DNA from: Limnanthes douglasii subsp. nivea
Taxonomy: Eukaryota; Streptophyta; Magnoliopsida; Brassicales; Limnanthaceae
Assembly (NCBI GenBank): GCA_036936605.1
Contig: JAUPFV010000005.1
Span: forward strand, 76,520,885 to 76,584,884
Reading direction: 5' to 3'
Length of the DNA stretch: 64,000 bases
Below the pieces are notes generated by a model that saw nothing but the letters and a program-made list of their open reading frames with translations, did no database searches and had not been told where the DNA came from. The translations under genes and the position numbers were made by a program. Shown here piece by piece: positions 20,700-31,948 of this stretch; positions within the stretch are counted from its first letter, which is position 1, and each line of letters starts with the position of its first letter.

Positions 20700-21690
20700 A
20701 TTGGCACTTTGTTACCCCCGCTAGTAAGAGAATAATTGATAAACTTTTATCCAAAAACTTACATATGTTTGCTTGATGTTCCAAGGACGTGACGGGGGTG
20801 CCTACATATATCTTTAGTCATAAATTAGTATTTCGACTAAATATGTTCCCAATAATTAAAACAAAATTATCATTTTCTGTTGAGAAATCTGAGAAATTAT
20901 GGTGAAACTAGATCGGTTGATGAAAGTAGGTTGCATTGGAGAATCCCAATATCCATTATGGATAACAAATACGGTCATTGTTTAAAAAAGAATGAGAAAT
21001 AGAGGATGTGTGTTGACTTCACAAATCTAAACAGGACTTATCTAAAGAATCATTTTCTAGTCCTAAAAATTAATTAACTAATAGACTCGACTTCAGGAAA
21101 CAAGATTTTATCTTTTATGGACGGTTACGCCAGATATAATTAGATTCAAATAGATATGAAAGATCATGATATAACTATGTTTATAACTGGCATGGGCTAT
21201 ATTGTTACAAATTAATATCATTCAGGTTGAATAATGCTAGGAAAACTTATCAATGATTAGTTTATATAGTTTTTTCTTGTCAAATCAAAAGAAACGATAA
21301 AGTTTATATTAACAATATGCTAGTAAAGAGCTCCAAATATGAGGATTACTTCTCGGATCTATAAGAAAATTGAGAAACTTGATGGCCATAATCCTAAAGC
21401 TTATTCTAAAAAAATGTACGTTAATGGTACGCTTCAGGACATTCTTGGACTACATAGTGAGCGAGAAAAGGATTGAAGCTGATCCATTAAACTTAAAAGC
21501 ATTAATAGCCATGGCCCCACCGAGATCTATTAATGAGTTACAAATCCTAACTGAAAAGTTAGCCACTTTAAACATATTATTTGAGATGATCAGACAAATG
21601 TGCTCCGTTTTTCCAAGTCCTAAGAAGAGTGAGCCGTTTAAAGTAGACACTAGAGTGTGCGAAGCCTTTAGAAATATAAAATAACATATT
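20700..21690 (+). pseudogene. E4 reverse transcriptase
   Basis: Decayed RT: KLDRLMKVGCIGESQYP, CVDFTNLNRTYLKNHFLV, LIDSTSGNKILSFMDGYA and NNARKTYQ. The catalytic box reads YINN at 21305-21316. Later GTLQDILGLHSE and LKALIAMAPPRSINELQ segments correspond to the RT thumb/connection. Confidence 0.82.
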
Positions 21691-22560
21691 TTATTTTCGA
21701 ATATTTTAACTAAGCCAAATGTAAGAGGAAATTTGTTTATCTATATCACAGTGTCAGATTATGAAATGAGCGCAATAATATGCAGAGAGCATGGAAATTA
21801 CCCTCGCTGGTTATATTATGTCAACAAAAGCATGTTAGACGCCGAAAAACTATTTTTGAAGGTAGAAAACTGGCCTTAACCTTGGTTATCGCAACCCAAA
21901 AAATGACTCATACTTCTAAGCACACTAAATTCTGGTTCATATTTCTTTCCCATTAAAAATGTTATTCAAATACCTGATGTTTCTGGCCGGATGACCAAAT
22001 GGTCAGTAAACTTGGGAGATTATGACATCGATTTCGAGTCCCAAATAGTGATAAAAACTCAAACCTTGGCATATTTTCTAGTAGAATTTCATTCTGAATG
22101 ACCAGGTGCAGAAAAAAAATTGGGAATAACTTAAAGATGAATGAATAATTTGGATCAATGAATGTTCAAGTGTTTTAAGGTATGAAGCAAGGGTTTAACT
22201 GATAGATTTGTTTGGGGAAGCAATATACCAAGAAATATGTTTCAGGTTCAACGCATCTACTAACACAACATCGCATGAGGCAACATTAGCAGGATTGTGA
22301 TTTGCACAAATTTATGGTGCTAAAAGGTTCATTTGGTAAGTGATTCCCAACTCTTGATCAATCATGCATTAATGCAATCCGAAGTGTGGAAAGACCATCT
22401 AGTGAAGTATAAAAAATAGTTGAACGATTTGGCCAATTTGTTTGAAAATATTCAGTATGAGCATGCTTAGAGGATCAAAAATTCAGTTATTGATTCTTTG
22501 GATACTATGACATATTTTGATGACTATACATAAATCATTGAACAAAAGAGTCTTTTGATT
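21690..22560 (+). pseudogene. E4 RNase H domains
   Basis: The RT-linked domain is recognisable from YITVSDYEMSAIICREHGN and GRMTKWSVNLGDYDIDFES (about 21730-22060). The second RNase H is a faint remnant near 22240-22440 (SHEATLAGL, LVSDSQLLINHA). Both are full of stops. Confidence 0.75.
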
Positions 22561-22779
22561 ACAACAGTCTCCGAACAAAGCTTGAATGTATATGACACAT
22601 TACACATCTCTATGGGATCATTAAGGATTGAAGATACAATTTAAAAGAGTTTATGGTTAAGGGGATTCTACTGGTGGACAAAATACTCGCTAAAAAGTTA
22701 ATATTTAAAGCATACAATTACACTGTCTTCAGAGATGAACTTTATAAAACGTTTTTGAGCTGACCTTTCTTGCGATACT

Positions 22780-23700
22780 TGGGAATAGATGAATCACATA
22801 CAGTGTTCTCTGAATTCCACGATGAAGAAGGCTCAACCCGTTGCGGTTTAAAACTTTGATAAGACGAGTCTTATTGGCTAGGTATTATCGACATACTATC
22901 ATGTACCAACGACACCCCTTGAATCTATTTCCAAAGCCTTTCCATTTGATCGTTATGTGATTGACTTAATTGGACCTTTACTAATGTATTTCAAGGGAGA
23001 TAAACTATCGGAATGGAAATTTATTATTTTTTAAATGGATGGAAGTCGAACCACTTTCCAATACTAGAGAAAAAAAATACCATAGAATTCATATTGTCCA
23101 ATATATGTTGTAGGTTTAGAATGCCAAGAACGATCACTACGGATAATGATCTCCAATTTGACAAAAAAGAGATGAAAGCATTTTGCTTCTTCATAGGCAT
23201 CCACCATTGCTTTCAGCGCCCTTCCACCCTCAAGCCAATGGGTAAGTATAAGTGTCGAATAAAACTATTCTTTACGGTTTGCAAAACAAATTGGAGGAGG
23301 ATGCTGGAAATAGTCTAATTATCTTCAAAAGGTTTTATGGGCTTAGCGAACGACATCTCAAGGCTCGAACCAAGATTCACCATTCACTCTCATTTATGAA
23401 ATGGATGTGGTAACTCATATTGAAACCACACTCCCATATTTCAGGATAGAAAATTACTTTGAAGGAGACAACGATGAAAAAGACACACTTAAGATCCCTC
23501 AAGTATCAAAGTTTAACTCGCTATGAATATGCATCCAAAGTTCAACAAAGGGAATTTAAAGTAAATGATAAGGTCCTCCGAAAGGTGTTCATGCACACCA
23601 AATATAAAAAAACAAAAGTAGGACCGAATTCAAGAAGGACCTTAACTTACAAAGTGAAAAATCCCTAGGGAAAACCACTTCACCACCGTTGGAATATCAA
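22780..23700 (+). pseudogene. E4 integrase
   Basis: Zinc-binding part near 22800-22900 (FHDEEGSTRCG), core with ITTDNDLQFDKKEMKAFC at 23135-23190, and a C-terminal part ending in HHRWNIKHLKI at 23680-23710. The expected catalytic Glu region reads PMGKYKCRI, so it is lost. Confidence 0.82.
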
Positions 23701-23770
23701 ACATCTAAAAATATATTTATATTAAATATGTACAAATTGTACAGTTTTTCAATTATATGTAATGATAGAT

Positions 23771-23820
23771 GGTATGCTCTTTCCTATCATGATGACGCAT
23801 GAAGGTTTGAACGAGGTACC
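23771..23820 (+). ncRNA. Conserved structured block 3' of E4 integrase
   Basis: Opens GGTATGCTCTTTCCTATC and closes GAAGGTTTGAACGAGGTACC. Terminal pairing GGTAT/GTACC with a bulged G then CTC/GAG. Compared with E1, a C-G pair has become T-A. Confidence 0.55.
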
Positions 23821-24339
23821 CATATAACTGGTTAAATAAATAAAAAATCACTTTGCCTTATATAATTGCTTTGAAACCTGGAATTCCCCATTGGTATCTT
23901 TATTACTTTGTTATATTTTTGTTTTCTAAATCCTATAATTTCTCAACTGGATAACTTATGGTTAAAATGTTATGATATTAGTTGAGCCTTATATGTTTTC
24001 TCTCTCTTGGAACTTATGACTTGGTTACCAATTTAAAGGTTCCAAAACCTAGTTGGTCAATATTGAAAATCCAGTACATTTGATTACATAAAGGCCCTTA
24101 CAGTTTCTTTCTATTGGGGATTGATGACCCTCAATAAAAAAAATCACGAAGTCTAGATTTAATGATAATCATGAGCAAAATATAAGGAACATAAAATATT
24201 AGCATATATATAAGTTTTATAGTACAAAATGACCTGATAAAAAATGGACTTCTAATACGATGCGAAAAGGAAAATCTACAAGGAAAAATCATTCTGAACC
24301 TTTGAGATATCTTCAGAATTTGGTTAAGATGAGTGTCAA

Positions 24340-25010
24340 TTGGAGTATTCATCTTCAGACTCCTCATCCAATGATTCCTCATCATTATCTTCACTCCGGA
24401 ACCAATTTCTAGTATGAACCCAAGTTTAAATACGAGAACTTCTCATGCATGCTAAGAATCAACGTGAATTTACTTTAAGTTCATAGCCAGATAATGTATC
24501 TATACACCCTTAAGTGTATGCAGAATATTGGTCCGTCTCTTCCTTTTTTGTTTGCATTTTGAGAACAACGAACGTGGCTACCTTGTATTTTTTTTCTTTA
24601 ACCTTGAATGTAACAAGATCCCAAATGTCTTTGTCATTTCCTCTTTAGCTCTCTTGGTAATTTCATTTTGCTTATTCTCATTTTTTTAAAAAGTATTCAT
24701 GTGAAGAGTATATCCCGTCTCCATTTCCAGCATCAACGAGCTACGCTAAACAAGCTCTTCCCGATGAGGCATTATTTGCTCTTTGAGTTCTCTTGAAGCG
24801 AAGCAAGCCTATTTTCCATCTCCATTAGACATGGACTTATGATCTAAGGCCGCTTGCCAAAACTTGTCGCATTATTGTACGAGATCCACGTGATCATTTT
24901 TAAGTTGCAAAATCATACCCTGGTTTTTGACAATTTTTCTCATATTCTTGACCTCCATTTCAAGTACAAAAACATGAGGTACAAGGTGACGAAGAAAGAG
25001 AGAGAGAGAG
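24340..25010 (-). pseudogene. E4 antisense ORF remnant, coiled coil and acidic tail
   Basis: On the minus strand, opposite E4 pol, an acidic end (SEDNDEESLDEESEDEY) near 24345-24400 follows a Lys/Glu-rich coiled-coil stretch with stops and frameshifts at about 24560-25000 (for example NEITKRAKEEMTK). This matches the C-terminal part of the antisense ORFs of E1 and E7. The N-terminal domain was not found. Confidence 0.5.
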
Positions 25011-25578
25011 TGTGATAATATGTTTTAAGAAGCTGAAATAACCCGAAGTTAATATAGTCATTAGACGAGGATTTCCCACCTAACCCCTATGGGTATTATT
25101 CTGAGAGATTTGTCAATTAATCATTTTTATACTTGTATGACAATGCGCACTAATTCTTATTTGGGGAGTTTAGTAACATATTTTTACCCACAGGACTTTG
25201 GACGTATAAACTTAGGTGTATTTCGCCCAGAGGACGTTGGATATTGAAATCTAGTTACTTTTGCTTGGAGAGCTCGATAGTTGATCCTCGATGGACTGAT
25301 TATTATACTCTAGTTAATTTTCCACCGATGGGGCTGGCAACTGTTCTTTCTGGCCCTGAGTATCATACTATTTGAATAACAAAAAGATAATGGTATGGTC
25401 CATGACAAGAATGATATTTTTCTACCATTAGTTATATTTTGAACTGAAGGTTTTCTTTTTCCATTATTGTACCCTTTCCTCATTACATATTTCGAAGCAC
25501 ATATTAACTTTTTCTTTTTTAGTTATTGAGATTATTTCCTTCTCTTAGTTATAGTCAGGTCAACATCCTCACCAATTT
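25011..25578 (+). repeat. Possible LTR ending at 25578
   Basis: Ends in ATCCTCACCA like the 3' ends of the E1/E2/E7 LTRs, followed directly by a PBS-like sequence. I could not place its start or match it to a partner; the remainder is unassigned AT-rich sequence. Confidence 0.35.
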
Positions 25579-25600
25579 GGCGACGATACTCGAGCATTAG
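25579..25600 (+). other. PBS-like sequence after a possible plus-strand LTR
   Basis: ATTTGGCGACGATACTCGAG resembles the E1/E2 start AATTGGCGACCATAG. No gag follows in recognisable form. Confidence 0.4.
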
Positions 25601-26380
25601 GGGCTCTCAAGCGATTCTTCATGTCGTCCGGATTAGAAGGGTTCATCAATTAGTCTGAAGATATGGTACATTCGGTCGACCGCCATAAGTGGTTTAGGAT
25701 TAATTTTAGTGAAGCGAAACACTTATAGAACTCATTCGACCAGTTTTCTCTGGCTCATTTTCTTAACTAACTGAATGTTTTTTCTGTAACCTTAAAATAT
25801 TGTTGCTTTAAGTATTATTGCTGGGATTTGGAGATCACTGCTAGAGATATCAAAGTTAGAATTGAGATACAAAGGAGGTAATAAATAACAAGTAACAAAT
25901 AGACGAAAGAGTAGGTTTACCTATACTTTTCCATCTCCTCAGATGACATCTCATATTTTTTTTCTTGGAAAATGGCTTGTCTTTCTCCCAGTATCCACTA
26001 CCAAAGAATAATTATTAGTTTCACATCTTATCTACCTCAAGAATATCGTTCATCTTCTTAAACTCGCTCTCGAGAGTAATGAAGTAAAAGAGATAACAAA
26101 GATTCTTTGATAAAGAACTAATTACTGCGAATTTTTCCATGGGCAGCTGACTTCCAGAAAGACACGAGGCCATGATGTAAGATATCAAAGTAAACTAAGT
26201 ATTCAGGCTGGCTTGACTCGGACAAAGTCCCACTAGTTAAAAGTATCAAACTATTGTTGGATCCAAAGGAAACCAAAGCCCCCAATTTAAGATATCTGTA
26301 TAAACTACAAGTTCCTACCTATTAACGGATAGTAGTGTCTCTCAAATTTTGGGAGACGTACCTCAGTTTCAGAGCTTCCT

Positions 26381-26438
<58 letters not shown>

Positions 26439-28200
26439 TGTTTTATTGTACAAAGCAATAAGATATAAAGTGTCTATGTGGCAAAGATCGCTCTTAAGCA
26501 CCTCATATATCTCTACAGGAAATGCAATATCAATTTCGAATTCTTTAAGCTGTTTGGCCCGACCACCACCTCAGTGCCCTCTCTATGGATCTCAACAAAC
26601 TCTTCAGTATCATCTCTCCAAGCTTCGTCCAGGTTTTTGGATTGAACGTTGGGCCCATCGACCAATTGCGTTGCTTGGACTCCTATATGAACTTCCCCTT
26701 ATGATCCAACTGACCTTTTAGGGAGAATATTATTGTCCGGAAAGTCCACCCTATCCCGCTTTGATATTTGGATTCAAGAAATCGGGGAAGTTATTTTTGT
26801 ACTAGTTGTGAGGCATTTTTGGAAGGTGATAGTACTTCAGAGTTTTACTGACCTATTGGTATAAGGTGCAATTTCCGAGTGTCTTCTTTAGAGCGAGCTT
26901 ACTGAGTTGGACAAGTGGTCTTTGGTAAAACGTTAGCGGTATTTGGTAAATTAGTAGTGCTATTTAGTGAATGATAAATGTAAATACTAGAAGAGGATGT
27001 GACAACACGTTCAAGAAATTTCTTTTATGGGTCGAAGGGTTCGTAGGTAAAAACCTATATGATGAGTTCTGACCCACTATCCATGTAGTTTATTTCACAA
27101 CACTATTAGCGTTGTTTTGTTTAGATATTAAAAACCTATCAAGAGTTTGGATTTGGAAAATATATAAGTGTGTTATCCGAGAGATTCGAAGGGTTTTTTT
27201 TAAAAGTGCAATGAATAGATTCTGCACTGCTATTTGGTCGGGAAATAGTTTTTATGATGACACAAATTTGAGAGCTTATCTCTTTATCTTTATAGCTATT
27301 TTTAAGTAAGAATTATGCAATAAGGAGGAGTAAATTTAGAAAAAAGTCTTGAAGACTCAACGGTCACCTACTTGGAGGAGTGGAATAGACATCTAGTTTT
27401 CCCTTCATGCTCTAACGGATACTATTACCGGGAAGATGAATGGTCACTTCACTAATTTATGAAGAAACATCATCATGGCGCCGAAACTCATGCTAAATTT
27501 TATCGTGATACGTATATAAGGGTAAGCTACGCATGGGGCACATAGTTTAAATCATTGGTAAAATATCAAACTCACAATTCCAAAGTAGTTAGTGGACAAC
27601 ATAGAATGTGAAGAACAAACTTGGGAAATCTCTAAAATGACGCATTAATAATACCAAAGGCTGGACAACAACCCAAATCAATTTTGAAGCTATTCCGCCC
27701 TCATAATTCTTCGTAAGGATTAGGATGGCTACTGATAAGGACATGCTTTATTTTAACCGTGGGTCGAGACAGTGAAAGTTTAGGTTAATTTTGAACTGTG
27801 GTGGCCATCATTGTTTTACACAGTGTGTACTGGTAATTGATTGTCAGAAGATTCTTGGCAATAACTTCAACTGTCACCCAAATCCAAATCTTTATGTTTT
27901 CATTGCCATGCATGATAAGGCAAATATCTTTACTAAACTCTTAGGCTTCAATAAGTTTTGAAAGAATAATTTAATGTATATGTTTGGTTATTAGAAGCGA
28001 TACGTGATCTATAATAAATGGTTACACTTATGTGTTTGGAGATCTCGAATGAAGTCTCTCATGTTACCACATTCAGACCGAACACATTATGTATATGTGA
28101 TTAGGCTTTGTAATATGTTATTTGTTGTAAGAGAGTTATTTTCTAAAAAATGTCTAGATGTTGCAACTCACTATGTTCAGCTAGTGAGGTAGGCTGCACA
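25601..28200. other. Unassigned intergenic stretch
   Basis: AT-rich, with no reading frame I recognise. The 91-codon plus-strand frame at 26446-26721, just after the microsatellite, has no visible motif. It is probably degraded transposon sequence. Confidence 0.5.
26381..26438. repeat. (AAT)n microsatellite
   Basis: About 19 uninterrupted trinucleotide units. Confidence 0.97.
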
Positions 28201-28204
28201 TTAT

Positions 28205-28400
28205 AATTGTTCTAAATTTTGTAAAAAAAATCCAAAATATCTGATACCCGACCGAGATATTTGATATCGAATCCAAAATAAAAGATAATATCTGTATTCA
28301 AAAGAAAACGAATAATATTCGTATCCGAATTCGTACCCAAAAATAGCAGATACGGAGATAGACATAGCCATACTCGAAATATCCAATATCCAAAACTTTA
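28205..28400. repeat. Degenerate GATACCCGA-type dispersed repeat
   Basis: Repeated short words such as ATACCCGA, TATCCGAAT and GATACGGA, as in the low-complexity repeats at 41708-42999. No terminal repeats were found. Confidence 0.45.
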
Positions 28401-28619
28401 AATATAAATAATTTTTTTACTTTTTATAATATATAATATAAGAGGGTGAAGTCACAATAAAGACAATAAGATCGCTATAGTTATCAAGTTTCACCAAAAT
28501 ATCTAATTTAAATCCTTAATCCCTAATTTTTTTAAAACAAAAATTAGGTTTTTATATGATCCCACATCGTTTTACATAATTCTTATGTGTTATTTGTTAC
28601 TTTAAAATTGAACTTGATT

Positions 28620-29990
28620 GTTTTTCTTATTTATTCTCCAAAATGTGTTATTAAAACGATTCATACTCCGTCACCTGCTATGTCTGATGTCCCATCAGCC
28701 TCACCAACCCACTCGAGGTGTCGTTCACTATCTGTTTGTGTTATGGTTTCATCATCACTTCTATTTTCGACGAACTTGTTAATAAAGTCAGCTACTCATT
28801 GCCCTTTGATTTTTATGCGAGGCTCGTAGATGATTTTGTATTCTCCGAGTTCCACTGACCATATTGTAAGCCTTTTATGACATATTAGGTTTTTAAATGT
28901 GACCATTTTGTATGCGATGCTGATAATACCTCGGGTGACGTTAAATATTCCTCGAGTTCTTAAAAAAAACATTACATTTTTTTGTCAAACCGAATCTTTT
29001 GGCTTATTTTAGTATTTTTAAAAAAAGGGTTGACTATTGTCTGTTGTTGTAGAGATGAAATGAGAGAGAGCATAAAGATTCCCAATTAATCTTTGTACCT
29101 TATTTATGTTCATTAGAGGCTCCATAGTTAAAAACAGTTTTAATTGATTGAGATCGGCCTCGATTCTATTCTTGCCAACTATGTACCATAATTTTTTTCC
29201 ATTATTTACACAGGAAAAACATTATTAACTGGTTAAGCTTATGAATGTACCTACAAAGGATTTTGAATATTCCGTTTAATACTTCGAGCTATTGATCTAT
29301 AGTGCTATTTTTTGCGATCATATCATTGATATAAGCTTCCATGTTCTTACAGAGTGAATTTTCAAATATTTTATTCCCGAGTCGCTGATATGTTGACCCC
29401 ACATTCTTCAACCCGAACGGTATAACCTTGTAGTAGTAGAGACCTCGTTCAAGTTAGAATGTTGTGTGCTCTTTGTTAGCAGGGTGCATTCGAATTTGGT
29501 TTTACCCCGGGTATGCATCCCTAAATGAAAGATGATTATTTCATGATGCAAAATCTACCAATTGGTCAATTCACGGGAGGGAAAACATATCTTTTTGGCA
29601 TGCTCAATTAAGGTTGGTAAAATTCACACACATACGCCATTGTTGCTTTTTTTCTTGACTAAAACGGGGTTAACTATCCAAGTCGGTTATTGTGCTTTCC
29701 TAATATAACATAACTTGATGAGCTTGCCAACTTCTCTAAAAATTGCCTCTGACTTTTCTGGGGAAACGGTTTGTCTTTATGTCGGATCGGTCGTATGTTT
29801 TTGTCAATAAATTGCTTGTGACACATGACTTTTGGGTTGACCCCGTGACTTTATCAGCGCTTCAAGCGAACACATATGAGTTCTTATGTAGCAGGTCCAT
29901 CAACTTGTCTTTGAAGATAGGGTTGAATTTTCTTGTAATGCGAACCACTTTCCCCTCAGGTAGTGGTACATTAATATATTCTTTCGAGGA
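28620..29990 (-). pseudogene. E6 reverse transcriptase and start of RNase H
   Basis: Decayed RT with CVNFTNLN, LPRIDQLVDFAS, MHPANKEHTTF, YYYKVIPFGLKNVGSTYQRL and a YIND catalytic box (second Asp kept, first changed to Asn) near 29325. RNase H traces (VELGEYKIIYEPRIKI) are at about 28800-28860. Many stops. Confidence 0.8.
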
Positions 29991-30009
29991 TTTTTCACTT
30001 TGGTCATCT

Positions 30010-30780
30010 TCTCTAAGATCTCCGACTTATAAATGAGTGGTTCCATTTTGACGATTCCCACCTAATGGGCCAGTTAATTGCTATTGGGTCAGTTTTGTTC
30101 GATTTTTCCTCCAAGATTAATTTGACAAATGAGGAATCCTGCAACATATAAGCTGCCATAGTTGGTCTTACCTGATCATATTCCACTGCTTCATGTCCCT
30201 TACCTTTCCGTGCGGTTTTGTTACTTGACTGATCCTCTCGGTCGGAATCACTCACCTTTCTCCTTTTTTGCTATTTGATATTACTTTCGCCGATATGTTT
30301 ATCTTCATCGGTACGTCACTTATTTTTTTGGGTGTCATCAACTTTTCTAACCTCCAGAGAGAGATCATATTTTCCTTTGTTCTTTAATAGAACTTTTCCA
30401 GTCAAACACGGAAGGCCTTCAGTTATTTTCTTCCAATCGTTCCTTGGCCTTCTCGTCTCTTTCGAGTTGCAGTTGGGCTGCCTTGATTTGTTCTCGTTTG
30501 AGCTTCTCTATTTGAGACTCTAAAACCTGAACATTAGATGAGGTAGATGACATACCTAGAAAGAGGGTTACCTCATGGGCCGCCCCACCGGTGGTGCCTT
30601 TAGCATTGACTTGTGATTGATTATCGTTTTCAACCGCCACCCCTAAGGCTGTTTTATTAGTTGCCAGAGCGGGACCAAGTTTTCCATGTTTCCTTGAACA
30701 TTATTTTGATTACCCTGTCCATGATAGGCTCATGGAGCGTCCCTTTCGACTCTTGACCTAATTAATACCATTGGTAAACT
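30010..30780 (-). pseudogene. E6 gag N-terminal fragment
   Basis: Starts near 30775 (MVLIRSRVERDAP) just inside the PBS. A charged coiled coil (LESQIEKLKREQIKAAQ and RDEKAKERLEEN, about 30430-30550) and an acidic stretch (SDSDREDQSSNKTARKGK) lead to a short gag-like end at 30013. It then abuts RT. Frameshifts and stops are present. Confidence 0.6.
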
Positions 30781-30814
30781 CCTAAATACAACAACTAGAA
30801 AATGATTAATTGTC

Positions 30815-30837
30815 TTTTCCCATAGACGATGCCAAAA
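30815..30837 (-). other. E6 primer-binding site
   Basis: Minus strand TTTTGGCATCGTCTATGGGA, close to the E3 site TTGGCGCCGTCTATGGGA. Confidence 0.7.
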
Positions 30838-31129
30838 TCAGATAAAAGATTTTTAAGATATGTGACACTTGTGAACAAGAAATAAAAGAAATAATCTATA
30901 TAATATGCTCTTGTATATTGAATAGATAATCGTATATCATCACCAAAGGCTGTCTATCTATTTATACAAGATAATCGATATTTGGTTACTTCCATTATTT
31001 ATGGATCTCGTTACAGTGTTTGTAGGCGAGTGTCAGATCTCATATCCTTCACGTTTTCCTGACAACGCGTTTAATGATTTTGTGCGTCAAATAACCGTTT
31101 TTTGTTGCAGTTTCGTCGGTCGATAATCA
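30838..31129 (-). repeat. E6 5' LTR
   Basis: About 290 bp; the minus strand begins TGATTATCGACCGACG. It lies between the PBS and the gene promoter region. The ends are placed by analogy with E3, so they are approximate. Confidence 0.6.
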
Positions 31130-31948
31130 CTTATCTATAATACTGCTCTTTCGCCCCGTTGTAACGGACCGAAAATATTTTTTTAGTAGTTTTGTATGAT
31201 CATTTTTACATTCAATTGTTTGCTTTTAATTTATTGAGGTGATCTTATCTATTGCGATAAACATATACCACCAGAAGATTTTTACCTTATTAATTTTAAA
31301 ATAATAATTTATATTAAAAACAATTCATAATAAAAAAAATGAAGAAAATAATAGCAAACCCTAAATTTTATATTGGTTGTTAAATATTGGAAGTCCAAAA
31401 ACGATTTCTTATTGTAAAAACATCTCTCGAGATATTACGAAGAAAAACATAAACAGAAAATTTAAATCCATATTAGTAAAATACACAGTCGAGTTGACTA
31501 TAAACTACCACGACGACACACGTGCATGCTACACCACACGATGCAGTTGCACCAAATCCAATGTTCTTAGTACAGATCCAACTCTAGCGTCGGCGAAAAA
31601 CGATGCAACCGCACCGCACTGGATCACTACTCCCTTCTTCTCTCGTATGCACCTGAGAAGTATCAGTTCCCTGCCAGCAAAAACCAAAATCACCGATCCG
31701 AAAGGAGCTTCCTACAAAATCAACAGAGCATAGAGAGAAATAACATTATGCCAATGCCGTTGTTTAATTGACGAAAAGAAGATATCAAATTCACCAGATT
31801 TAAGAAGAAAGCTCAATAATCTAGAGCGAGAAGCATATATCGACGGAGAGGTGTCAATGCGGTTTGTTTGATGCAAATAAGAGACTGTGATCGGAGATCG
31901 AGAAATTCATCAAAATCTTGACCGGAGATCGAGAAAGGTGATCATAAT
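31130..31948 (+). promoter_or_regulatory. Promoter and 5' leader region of the RELCH-like gene
   Basis: No other gene lies between the E6 LTR and the ATG at 31949. A palindromic G-box CACGTG stands at 31519-31524. The leader has short upstream ATGs, including ATG CGG TTT GTT TGA at 31857-31871. The transcription start cannot be placed from sequence. Confidence 0.5.

Larger units (their letters stand above)
19849..25000 (+). mobile_element. Old Tat-type element E4, plus strand, 3' part
   Basis: Plus-strand protease, RT, RNase H domains and integrase, then a conserved block and a minus-strand antisense ORF remnant. Homology begins at the VEYLNLNP segment just after the E3 LTR, where E2 has ESEYLDPDP. 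E3 therefore interrupted E4, and E4 gag should lie off the left edge. It is the most decayed of the nested set. Confidence 0.78.
28600..31129 (-). mobile_element. Ty3/gypsy element E6, 5' part, internally deleted
   Basis: Minus strand: LTR (about 30838-31129), PBS, gag start, then directly RT and the beginning of RNase H, ending at about 28600. Protease and most of gag are absent, and everything 3' of RNase H is missing. It stands directly upstream of the RELCH-like gene. Confidence 0.78.

Noticed and set aside
26446..26721. A 91-codon frame after the AAT microsatellite
   Set aside because: No motif, start context or relative visible; treated as chance.
31377..31733. A 118-codon frame upstream of the RELCH-like gene
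   Set aside because: It lies in the promoter/leader region, begins with a non-ATG start and has biased composition; no support as a gene.
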